From JAKZVK01 sp965261065 (GTDB taxonomy: Bacteria > Acidobacteriota > Terriglobia > Bryobacterales > UBA6623): DNA of 64,000 nt. The notes beneath the pieces were generated by a model. The model was given only the letters and a program-made list of their open reading frames with translations, was not told the DNA's origin and searched no databases. Location: the NCBI GenBank assembly GCA_965261065.1, contig OZ253444.1, positions 2,480,001-2,544,000 of the forward strand. The letters are read 5' to 3'. Shown here piece by piece: positions 56,506 through 64,000 of this stretch (the first letter of the stretch is position 1; the number at the start of each line of letters is the position of its first letter). The position numbers and the translations under genes are program-made.

Positions 56506-57458
56506 TTACATCGAAGCGCACAAATGGGCGAACCTGGCGGCGGCGCAGTCCCAGGGTGACGTGTACAATATCTACGCGGAATTCAGAGACGCAATTGCGG
56601 AGGAAATAACTCCTGAGGAACTCGCCCAAGCCCAGCGACTTGCACGCAAGTGGCAGCCCGACAGAAGTGAATCACACACCGGCACTAACAGTTACTTGAC
56701 TGAAACGCCTGAACGAAATACGCCTCTGAAGATCTCCCCTGCTGGGACAGGTTTCGTGGTCAGCTCTGCGAGTTTGCTCCTTACAAATCACCATGTGATC
56801 GAAGGTTGTAGGGCCGTCACTGTCCGGATGGAAGGTAAAGACTCTCAGTTGGCCGTACTAGCGAGCGACGAGGCCAACGACCTGGTTCTTCTGAAGTTGG
56901 CCAAGAAGGTCTCGGCCGCTGCGAGCTTCCGACTGGGGACAGGACCGCGGCCGGGAGACTCGGTAACGGTTGTGGGCTTCCCTCTTAAGGGTATGGTTGC
57001 GTCGTCAGCGGGCATCACCACAGGAGTGGTGACCGCCCTGGCAGGTCCTGCCTATGATGTGCGGCTGATGCAGGTTACGGCCCCTGTTCAGCCTGGGAAC
57101 AGCGGAGGCCCATTGCTGGACCAGAGCGGCAACGTCGTCGGAGTGGTCGTGTCGAAGCTGAATCCCTTCTGGGTTGCCAAGCGTACAGGTGACATCCCAC
57201 AGAACGTCAATTTCGCGATCAAAAGCTCCGTCGTTCAAGCCTTCCTTGAATACAACGATGTAGACTTCCAGACCGCGCGCTCGGATGTGCAACGGGAGAC
57301 TGCCGAGATTGCCGCCAAGGCCCGCCAGTACACCTTGCCGTTGGACTGCTGGCAATGATGCGTGTTCTCGAACGGTCTCTCTGCGAGCGTTGCAGAGACT
57401 GCCATCGCTGTCAGGCCCACTTGCAGAGGGATACTACACCACGGTCTAAATTAGTAGG

Positions 57459-58489
57459 GCCGGGTATCCACTTGACTCAGGTGACCCCAACATCTTGTAG
57501 TTGGGCTCACAGCGTCTTAGCGTCCCAATCGGCGACGATCGAGCGGTACGGCGTCGGCTCCACCGCCATGGCCTGCTGCACAAGGCGGTAGAAGAGCTTG
57601 CCCCGACTGCGTGATCTGCGCCGATTGAAGCGGAACACGAACTCGTCGAGATAGTAGTCCAGATGCTCGTGGCTGACCGCCCCCTGATGCGTGCCCAGCA
57701 TCCAGCGCTTGAGTAGCGAGATCGCCAAGTGCACCCTCGGCAGTAGCTGCGAGGCCTGCTCGCGGCGGTTGTTAATCGAGATGATACGACGCTGGTAGTC
57801 CTTCTTCTTGAGCGGATCGTAGCCCGACCAGTTGTCGGTAACAACCACGCTGCCCGGCTCGACCGACTCCTCGACGAAGGGCATCAAACTGGCCGCCGAG
57901 GCGTTCTGAACGCGCTGCATGCGGATGCTCCCCAGCCCGGTGCCTCTCTCTTCCGCGGCGACTGCAATCAACGCTTTACGCTCGGTCTGCCGGCCGATTA
58001 CCCCTTCTTCTTCAGCGCCCCAGTAGGTCTCATCGACCTCGACGAGGCCCGTCAATCGCTCCCGCCCCGGGCGCACCATCGCTCGCCTCAGCTTGTGCAT
58101 CCAAGGCCAGGCGGTTTGGTAACTGCCCAGTCCCAGAACGCGCTGTAGACCCAGGGCGCTGGCCCCATTCTTCTGCGTGGTGATGGTCCACATCGCCCGG
58201 AACCACAGCCGCAGCGGCTTGCGTGTGTCTTGAAAGATCGTGCCGGCGGTGACGGAGGTTTGCCGCCCGCAGCGAGCGCATTCGAACCACACTTTGCGCA
58301 CCGGCCAAGCGCGCTCATGCCCACACCTTGGACAGCGGAAACCCTCTGGCCAGCGCAAGGCGAACAGATAGTCGCGGCAAGCCTCCTCGCTCGCAAAGTG
58401 AGACTCGAATTCGAGTTGGTCGCGCGGGTAATCCTCCACCAAGCCCTACACTACATCTTGGGGTCACCTGAGTCAAGTGGATACCCAGC
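57459..58489 (-). mobile_element. IS1595-family insertion sequence, copy 3
   Basis: 1031 bp, ends GCCGGGTATCC and inverted GCTGGGTATCC, with perfect 8-bp target copies TTAGTAGG (57451-57458, 58490-58497). It faces copy 2 head-on, with about 950 bp holding the protease fragment between them. Confidence 0.95.
57507..58442 (-). CDS. IS1595-family transposase (copy 3)
   Basis: 311 residues from a TTG-type start one codon before the usual GTG; the same catalytic motifs as the other copies (VDETYWG, VVTDNWSGY, FRFNRR). One Arg to His change at LEFESHFAS. Intact. Confidence 0.92.
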   Translation of the reverse strand: MVEDYPRDQLEFESHFASEEACRDYLFALRWPEGFRCPRCGHERAWPVRKVWFECARCGRQTSVTAGTIFQDTRKPLRLWFRAMWTITTQKNGASALGLQRVLGLGSYQTAWPWMHKLRRAMVRPGRERLTGLVEVDETYWGAEEEGVIGRQTERKALIAVAAEERGTGLGSIRMQRVQNASAASLMPFVEESVEPGSVVVTDNWSGYDPLKKKDYQRRIISINNRREQASQLLPRVHLAISLLKRWMLGTHQGAVSHEHLDYYLDEFVFRFNRRRSRSRGKLFYRLVQQAMAVEPTPYRSIVADWDAKTL

Positions 58490-58493
58490 TTAG

Positions 58494-59303
58494 TAGGATC
58501 TCTCCGCAATGCAAATAGTTGCGAGTTGCGGCGTGGTCCGACGGCCGGCGACTGGTCGAGCGGAGCAAAGACCACCCCTGCCGAAAGCGAAGTTTGTGGC
58601 CTCGGGCCACCTGGAACTCAGGCGGTCGATTCAGCGCCGCAAATCGCCAGTGGAAACCGAGCTCGCCTTTGACGAAGGCCTTCCGCAAGCCGTCAACGAA
58701 CTTACCACGGAAAACCTCGGCGAGGACGTCCTTAGGCAGGAAGAAGCTCTTCGACGGCGCGTCGATCCAACGGCTGTGATCGAGTGAGAGGCCGCCGGCG
58801 GGAACGACCGTATGAACGTGGGCGTGTTCTTGGAGGCGCTGATTCCAGGTATGCAGTATCGAGAAGAAACCGATCGCGGTGCCGAGATGGCGAGGATCGC
58901 GTGCGACGGCGAGCAGCGTCTGTGCGCTGGCTCTCATCAGCAGCGAGTAGATCGCATCCTTGTTCTGTAAGGCCAGCTGCGAGAGGACTCGCGGTAGCGT
59001 GAAGACGACGTGCAGGTAACGTACCGGCAACAGCTCAGCACGGCGAGCTTCCAACCAACGCTTGCGGGTGTTGGCCTGGCACTTGGGACAGTGGCGATTC
59101 AAACACGAGTTGTAGACGAGGGGCGGTTCGTGGTCGCAGTCATCGCAGCGCAGGCGATGACCGCCGAGCGCGGCGGTGCGGCAACGTGCGATCGCCGACA
59201 ACACCTTGCGGTGCTGTCCGCAAAGCCACTGGCGACTCCTGAGGAGGAAGCCTTCCCCGGCGGCGCGAACCAGATCGGCCACCTCCAGCGGCGGCCTCTG
59301 CAT
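58494..59303 (-). pseudogene. IS91-type transposase, C-terminally truncated
   Basis: The frame from ATG 59303 encodes the IS91 zinc-binding domain (LRCDDCDHEPPLVYNSC, then HCPKCQANTRKRWLEAR), the LLPVRYLHVVFTLPRVLS segment and the HVHTVVPAGGLSLD block near the start of the rolling-circle (HUH) domain. After the RFAAL motif (about residue 220) it shifts to unrelated residues and ends near the direct repeat; the Tyr-bearing catalytic segment that should follow is absent. About 100 residues are missing compared with full-length relatives of about 380. It starts directly after the recombinase stop codon. Confidence 0.75.
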
Positions 59304-60188
59304 CTAACTTGTCTCGGGGTCGTCTTTGTTGGTTGCGGCCAGCTCCAACGAGTCCAGCGGGCTGGCGACATCACTGAGATGCTTTGCCGACAGATGCAGA
59401 TACCGCGCCGTCTCTTCCAGGTCGCGATGACCGAGCAGCATCTGAATCGTGCGCAAGTCCGCTGCGGCTTCGAGCAAGTGGGTGGCGAAGCAATGACGCA
59501 GGATGTGGGGGTGAGCGGGTTTAGTGATGCCGGCCCTGTGGGCGGCGTGGCTGCAAGCGAGCCAGGGCACGTTGCTCGTAATCGGATCATCGCTGAGGTG
59601 CCACTTCCCGCCGGGGAATAGCCACTGCTGGGGCCTGCGCCATAGTCGGCGCATGTGCTCGCGCAAGTGGACCAGCAACGGCTCGGAGAGCATCACGTCG
59701 CGGTCTTTACGGCCCTTGCCGCCGCGGACGTGCACGACCATGCGCTCGGAGTCGATGTCCTGGATCCGCAGCTGCGTCAACTCGGCCCGGCGCACCCCGG
59801 TGGCGTAGAGCGTCATCACGATCATGCGGTGAAAGGCGCTGTCGGCGGCGTTGATCAGACGAGCGACTTGTTGGGGAGAGAGGATGTTGGGCAGTCGGCG
59901 CGGTCTCTTCGGGTAGGGCGCTCGATCCAGGTTCCACTCTTGTCCGAGCGTCCGGATGTAGAAGAACCGCAGCGCCGCTACCCGTTGCGCCACGGTGTTG
60001 GCGGCGAGCTTGCGATCGCGAAACAGGTGCGCTTGATACTGGCGGATGTGCTCCGGCCCTAGCCGGTCGGGCCTCCGCTTGAAGTAGCGCGCCAAGTCTT
60101 CGACGGTGCGGATGTAGGAGCGAACCGTGCTCGCGGAATAGTTGCGACGCTCGAGTTCGTCGAGCATCTGCTGACGTAAACGTGTCAT
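59304..60188 (-). CDS. Tyrosine recombinase associated with the IS91-type transposase
   Basis: A complete 294-residue XerC/D-like integrase. The N-terminal SAM-like domain (ASTVRSYIRTVEDLARYF) is followed by the catalytic domain with Arg in ATGVRRAELTQLR, Lys in VRGGKGRKDRDV, His-x-x-Arg in HILRHCFATHLLE, His in MLLGHRDLEET and Tyr in ARYLHLSAK. AAGGAGG lies just ahead of ATG 60188. Such recombinases accompany a subgroup of IS91-like elements, where they are thought to resolve or integrate the single-strand product. Intact, so it could still act on sites in this region. Confidence 0.9.
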   Translation of the reverse strand: MTRLRQQMLDELERRNYSASTVRSYIRTVEDLARYFKRRPDRLGPEHIRQYQAHLFRDRKLAANTVAQRVAALRFFYIRTLGQEWNLDRAPYPKRPRRLPNILSPQQVARLINAADSAFHRMIVMTLYATGVRRAELTQLRIQDIDSERMVVHVRGGKGRKDRDVMLSEPLLVHLREHMRRLWRRPQQWLFPGGKWHLSDDPITSNVPWLACSHAAHRAGITKPAHPHILRHCFATHLLEAAADLRTIQMLLGHRDLEETARYLHLSAKHLSDVASPLDSLELAATNKDDPETS

Positions 60189-60199
60189 GGGACACCTCC

Positions 60200-60702
60200 T
60201 TGTTGGTGTCCCCGACCTTACGCCGATCTTTACGTCTTCTCTGGCCTTACTCCCACGCGAAGCGTCTGCCGAAGGCTTCGTTCAAATCGGGTTCGCATGA
60301 GAAATCCGCCCCCTCTCCGCCTAACTCGTTTTAATAAAAGGGCTTGGTTGGATCGCTGGTGCACTTGGCTGTGTGGTAGGCAATCCGGGACAAGTGTCGC
60401 TCTCTTCGATCAACGCCTCGGACGACCCCAAAGAACTATAGATCCTCCCCTTGATCGCGATTCGGTACCTTTCCCGGAGTACAGGACGAGCGCCCAACCA
60501 TCAGCCGGTCCCTGAACGGCACGAAACGGTCGGCTGGAGATGCAGTGCCAGTCCGGTACCGACAGGTCCGCCGTCGCCGCGTGCCCAAGACAGCCCGTGT
60601 CGAGAGAGTCGACGGCATCGAACCTCCCGGGCACCTAGCCTGGCTTCAGTAGGGGCACCATCGCCGCCAGCCCAGTTGCAGAGATCGCCACACCGGGTCT
60701 AC
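60200..60702. other. Upstream region of the recombinase
   Basis: About 500 bp with no convincing gene. It should hold the recombinase promoter and the outer end of the integrative module, up to the 15-bp repeat at 60703. Confidence 0.35.
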
Positions 60703-60773
60703 TAGGATCTCTCCGCAGGTCAAAGAGTTACAGGTCGGTCAAGTCCTGTCAGACTACGAAGCAAAAGACTAAT

Positions 60774-62439
60774 CCAGGATTTCCATTTTGGCCCTGGCAC
60801 GGCCACAGTATACACCCGCTCCGCTCCGAACAGCACGTCCTTTCACGCTGAACCCTGCACATCACCTCTGCTGGTAGTCGCCAGAGCTGGTTCGACCGCT
60901 CACAGTCGTTGATTGAGCGGCTTGAACGGCGCTCCGGCCGACACTGCTCCTTGCGAAACCTTTTGGAGCCAAAAGCTGTTGATCCTCACTCCGGCAATGC
61001 TACCCACTCGGCAGCGGCAGCGCCCAGATCTTGTGCAGCATGTCGCCGAACAGCCGCCGGTTCAGATGTGCCTCCGCCAATAAGAGCCAGTAATACCGCG
61101 CGTGCTTGACCAGCCGACCGCCGGTCTTCATCAACCTGTGTTGCAAGCTCGTCAGCGACCAACTCTTGATTCGCTACGGAAGCCCCAGCCGCCGCCAAAG
61201 ATTGCCCAGGTTGTAGGCCAGCACGCTCAGTTGCAACCGCACTTCGTTGGCCCGAAATCGATGGCACGACAATCGCGTCCAGTGCGTCGCCTGCTTGCCT
61301 TCCTTGATCCACTGTTCCGCCGTGCCGCGCTTGTTGTAGAAGCGCACCACCGAGCGGCTCGGCAAGCTCATGCTCGTCACGATGAATCCGACGCGCGGGA
61401 ACAGCTCGCCCTGGTGATGCTCGACCTTAGCGACGATCCGCCTCGCCTGCGACCAACTCTCCGCCTGATAGCGAAAACTCTTGTAGCGCACCAAGGGCTT
61501 GCGGGAAGGCCTTCCCGGCGGGCGAAACAGGATGTCTTCGATCTCCAGCTCCAAGCTCTTGTTGGCCGGAATGCGAATGGCGTACTGTACTCCGCGTTCC
61601 TCCGAAGCCTCATAAACTTCCGGCTTCGCAAAGGCCGCATCGCCCCGGAAGGCGACCTGCTTGCCCGCAGCCTGTTGGCGCTCGATCTCCGGCAACAAGA
61701 GCTCATTCCAGTCCTCGGCGCTGTGCACGTTGCCTGGACGCAGCTTGGCAGCGAGGCAATCACCATGACCGTTGAACAAAAGCAACGGGTGGTAGCAGAC
61801 CGACTCGAAGTGTCCGTTGTAGGCACTGCCTTCCTGTTGGCCATGGACCGGACTCTCGGTGGAGTCCAGGTCCAGAACGACCCGCTCGGCGTCGTCGAAC
61901 GCTTCCGCTTGCCCGACCAGCTCTCGGTTCAGCGCCATCAGCCCCAGCAGGTTCTCTTCGCTCGCCAGCATCTCCGTCTCGAAGCCGTGCAGCGTCGAGG
62001 TCAAGGCCGCACCGCGATCCCAGATCTTCTGCGAACCGATCAGCCGAAACGTCGGATCGATCGAAACCCGCTCGGCGTCGTTGAGGTCCTCGTAGCCGGC
62101 GAGTCGGCTGTAAACCGACTGCCGCAACAGATCAGCGAGCGTGAACTGCTTGTTGTGCCTTGCCGGGAGTCGCTGAGATGCTCGTCAATCAGTTCTCCGA
62201 GACCGAGCCGTTCGTCCAGTTCGCGAACCAAAATCAGGCCACCGTCGGAAGTGACGTGCGATCCCTGGAAATCGACTTTGAGAAGTCCATTGAAACTTAG
62301 CTGGAATGGCTTGGTTTGTTTTTCACCCATTGGGTGTTGGCCTCCATGGCGTCCTCATCGGGCTCTAGCCCCTATGAATAAAGACGCTCAAGGCCGCTGG
62401 AAGGTCGGGATGTCAAACATCAAATTGAAAATGCGGGTT
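60774..62439 (-). mobile_element. IS1380-family insertion sequence, copy 3 (degenerate)
   Basis: The same element as at 3212 and 41707, one base shorter owing to a deletion. The 4-bp flanks TAAT (60770-60773 and 62440-62443) are a target duplication. It sits inside or just ahead of the PPC-domain gene that continues at 62444. Confidence 0.9.
61000..62330 (-). pseudogene. IS1380 transposase, inactivated (copy 3)
   Basis: Compared with copies 1 and 2 there are two lesions. One T is missing near 62152 (tgcttgttgtgcc against tgcttgtttgtgcc), which shifts the frame after about 60 residues. Near the other end TAG (minus strand of 61174-61176) replaces CAG of GLPQRI. The DDE core (LDLDSTE, FRGDAAF, QWIKEGK) is still readable between them. 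Not functional. Confidence 0.9.
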
Positions 62440-62449
62440 TAATCCTTAC

Positions 62450-63094
62450 TTGAGAATTGTGGACGAGGCAGGCGTCGAGGTCTTTAGCAACGTTCACTCG
62501 ATGGTCCACGCCAACGGCGGCTTCATTATGAAGACGTTGCGGCCGAAGACCATCTTCAACTTTCTTCGCGATGGGGAATTTACGCTCGAGATCCGTGATC
62601 TCACCACGCAGCACGGCGATGACCGTTTCGCCTATCGCGTTTTGATCCGGCCGCAGGTGCCGCATGTCGGGGCGGTCCACATCGACGAGGATCGATTGAA
62701 TCTGGTCGCGGGGGAGATACATAAGCTCTCCGTCGTTACCGACCAGGAAGAAGGCTTTGATGGTTACATCGCTCTCGCACTGGAGGGTCTACCCGAGGGA
62801 GTGAAGGTGATTCCTGCCACAGAAGTAAAGTTCCTCAAGGTCCAGCAACCGCGCTTGAGTGAAGGCAAGGAGGAACGCTACCTTGCGAAGAACCGGACCG
62901 CCACTCTCCTGCTCACAACGGACGGAAGCGCACCCCCTACACGAACGCCGGCCAACGCTCGAGTTCTGGCAACAGCCGTTCGCAATGGTCAAATGGGCCG
63001 GCCCATCGTAGTGAAAGAACTTCAAGTGATGGTTCTACAGCGGACCGAGGAGATAGATCAGCCCGATGCAGCGGGACTCGCAGCGACGCGATAA
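62450..63094 (+). CDS. Bacterial pre-peptidase-like (PPC) domain protein, 5' end cut by IS1380
   Basis: The remaining frame reads NPYLRIVDEAGVEVFSN, DGEFTLEIRDLTTQHGDDRFAYRVL and then a second beta-rich part (VGAVHIDEDRLNLVAGEIHKL, VTDQEEGFDGYIALALEGLP). The DxYLxIxDxxGxEV form and the RDL-x5-GD-x2-YR form mark PPC-type beta-sandwich domains of exported proteins. Codons upstream of 62450 continue to the IS edge, so TTG 62450 is not a real start. On the far side of the IS the frame ...QVGQVLSDYEAKD (60703-60769) could be the same protein in a shifted frame. It overlaps the DUF1549 gene by 29 bp, so the two are coupled. Confidence 0.65.
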   Translation: MRIVDEAGVEVFSNVHSMVHANGGFIMKTLRPKTIFNFLRDGEFTLEIRDLTTQHGDDRFAYRVLIRPQVPHVGAVHIDEDRLNLVAGEIHKLSVVTDQEEGFDGYIALALEGLPEGVKVIPATEVKFLKVQQPRLSEGKEERYLAKNRTATLLLTTDGSAPPTRTPANARVLATAVRNGQMGRPIVVKELQVMVLQRTEEIDQPDAAGLAATR

Positions 63095-64000
63095 CGCCCC
63101 CGCACTTCGGCGAGCGGCCGCCGCAGGGACAGGCCTGCGGAGTCTGTGGGTAGGAGTGGCCGTCGTTGGCTGCCTGTCGGGGCTGGTTTTCTCTCTCAAC
63201 GCGCAGGATAGAGAGTTTCCAGAGCCCGTCTCGATCGAGTTGGCGCCGGCCCAGCGAACCCTCACCTGGGCGGATGCCTCCCAGCAGTTGGTCGTGATCG
63301 GCACCGCAGCCGACGGCCGGCGGGTCGATCTGACCTCCGAAACCAGATTCGAGCTATCGAACGGCAGCGTCGGGCGCATCGATGCGTCAGCCGTTTTTCA
63401 GCCGCTTTCCGACGGAGAGACTGAGATCAAGGCAATCGCGCGAGGGCGCGAAGCGACAGCTCGGTTTCGTGTCCGGCAGTCAGCGAAAAAGCGGCCGCTC
63501 AGTTTTGCCCGTGACATCGGCGGGATTCTAACGAAACGGGGTTGCAACGGCGCGGCCTGTCATGGTGGTGTTAAAGGCCAGAACGGCTTCCGGCTATCCG
63601 ACAACGCGGGACATCCTCACGAAGACTATAGGTGGATTGTCGAGGGCGGCGTTTTTCAGGTCATGAGTTCGGAATCCTGGGGGCCGAAGGTTCCGCGCAT
63701 CGACACGAAGAACCCCGAGAGGAGCCTGCTCCTGTTGAAGCCGACGATGCAAATTCCGCACGGCGGCGGACTGCGCTTCGAAAAGGCCTCGGATGACTAC
63801 GACACGATTCTCGATTGGGTCCGAAACGGCGCTCCCTTCGAGGAGGAAGGTGCCGGATCGCCGCGATTGAAGGAACTCAGTGTTTACCCCGACCAAGTCT
63901 TTCTCAAACCCGGCCAGGAGCACCGGTTTCTGGTCACCGGCCGCTATACCGACGGAACGGAGGAAGACCTCACCCGCCAAGTGCTCTATGCGATCAAGGC
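63066..64000 (+). CDS. DUF1549/BIG2 exported protein with CX4CH motif (runs off the window)
   Basis: The first 311 codons are present and the gene continues past 64000. A basic N-terminus and hydrophobic helix (LWVGVAVVGCLSGLVFSL) form a signal peptide, then comes an Ig-like BIG2 domain (LTWADASQQLVVIGTAADGR, ETEIKAIARGREATARF), then KRGCNGAACHGGVKGQNGF, the CX4CH haem-c-like motif of planctomycete/acidobacterial cytochrome-like proteins, and later PHGGGLRFEKASDDYDTILDWVRNGAP, the usual stretch before DUF1549. A second Ig-like domain begins at the end. ATG 63066 overlaps the upstream gene. These proteins are surface-exposed and often lie in operons with DUF1501-type proteins; role unknown. 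Confidence 0.85.
   Translation, partial: MQRDSQRRDNAPALRRAAAAGTGLRSLWVGVAVVGCLSGLVFSLNAQDREFPEPVSIELAPAQRTLTWADASQQLVVIGTAADGRRVDLTSETRFELSNGSVGRIDASAVFQPLSDGETEIKAIARGREATARFRVRQSAKKRPLSFARDIGGILTKRGCNGAACHGGVKGQNGFRLSDNAGHPHEDYRWIVEGGVFQVMSSESWGPKVPRIDTKNPERSLLLLKPTMQIPHGGGLRFEKASDDYDTILDWVRNGAPFEEEGAGSPRLKELSVYPDQVFLKPGQEHRFLVTGRYTDGTEEDLTRQVLYAIK

Larger units (their letters stand above)
55078..57358 (+). pseudogene. Sel1-repeat/trypsin-like serine protease lipoprotein, split by IS1595
   Basis: Left part (55078-55474): lipoprotein signal (MPTLIQRLLVAAVVSAVCAG, then ILAC), three Sel1-type repeats such as DAQYELGIMYLLGE. Right part (56514-57358): a fourth repeat (EAHKWANLAAAQSQGD), a linker, and a trypsin-like domain with His in LTNHHVIEG, Asp in NDLVLLKLAKK and Ser in QPGNSGGPLL, ending DCWQ. 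Removing the IS with one 8-bp target copy joins NNI to EAHKWAN in frame. The native product would be about 415 residues, an anchored protease with a protein-binding repeat domain. The right part has no start of its own outside the IS. Confidence 0.85.
58494..60717. mobile_element. Recombinase-transposase module between 15-bp direct repeats
   Basis: TAGGATCTCTCCGCA occurs at 58494-58508 and 60703-60717. Between them lie a tyrosine recombinase and a truncated IS91-type transposase on the minus strand. The repeats look like the two halves of an attachment site or target duplication of a small integrative element; extra similarity (GGTCTA) extends a few bases outwards. Confidence 0.5.

Noticed and set aside
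56120..57358. Protease gene starting inside IS1595 copy 2
   Set aside because: The first 130 codons are out-of-frame IS sequence; the protease frame is the right half of the gene that starts at 55078.
60451..60705. An 84-codon frame upstream of IS1380 copy 3
   Set aside because: Arg/Ser/Pro-rich composition and no ribosome site; a different frame of the same DNA looks more protein-like near its end.

Overview
The window is a GC-rich stretch of bacterial chromosome that looks like an Acidobacteriota genome (Bryobacterales/Solibacteres-like). The inference rests on an Oar-type TonB receptor with an N-terminal carboxypeptidase-regulatory-like domain, a CadC/TolB-style winged-helix fragment, a PQQ-type propeller carrying EF-hands, three lipoprotein amidohydrolases of the D-aminoacylase type, and a DUF1549/BIG2 protein with a CX4CH haem-like motif. 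Planctomycetota share some of these families and remain an alternative.

Layout. 0-3 kb: a sialidase-like secreted protein and a DUF6065 protein, convergent. 3.2-7.5 kb: IS1380, a three-gene cassette of unknown function with ATGA overlaps, and a haem-binding (GlcG/HbpS-like) gene fragment cut by IS1595. 7.6-15 kb: minus-strand metabolic and envelope genes (SDR, PQQ propeller, PhyH dioxygenase, OprO/P-type porin with a four-repeat Pho-box-like array, PIG-L-like protein). 15.5-19 kb: TonB receptor gene with an in-frame TAG after the signal peptide. 19.1-24.5 kb: three IS elements (one ISNCY, two ISKra4) stacked on the same 9-bp sequence. 24.7-25.2 kb: a group II intron 3' scar and a MITE-like element. 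25-31.7 kb: polytopic membrane proteins (GT87-like, DASS transporter, two GT39 paralogues, the second with an in-frame TGA). 31.8-37.1 kb: ilvB-ilvH-ilvC-cimA operon on the minus strand, preceded by a transcription attenuator whose leader reading frame contains Ile-Ile-Ile-Val-Gly-Val. 37.7-40.2 kb: BON protein, tRNA-Ser(GCU), amidohydrolase. 40.6-43.4 kb: IS630 with IS1380 nested in it, directly upstream of perR-katG. 46.5-50 kb: two tandem D-aminoacylase-like lipoproteins. 50-62.4 kb: a mobile-element graveyard with an ISNCY-derived MITE, two inverted halves of tRNA-Pro(CGG) around an IS21 remnant and an integrase fragment, IS630, two more IS1595 copies, a tyrosine recombinase/IS91-like pair bounded by 15-bp direct repeats, and a dead IS1380 copy. 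62.4-64 kb: a PPC-like protein fragment and the start of a DUF1549 protein.

How it works together. The ilv/cim operon would make isoleucine from pyruvate and acetyl-CoA by the citramalate route, with attenuation by branched-chain amino-acid supply. PerR-KatG is a peroxide-response pair. The porin is probably phosphate-controlled. Many host genes are broken by IS insertion or by single nonsense codons, so this region is in active decay or rearrangement. The most unusual features are the inverted tRNA-Pro halves with an 8-bp anticodon-loop core, the shared IS docking site, and the long target duplications of the ISNCY-type elements. All family assignments come from reading motifs by eye; no database search was done.
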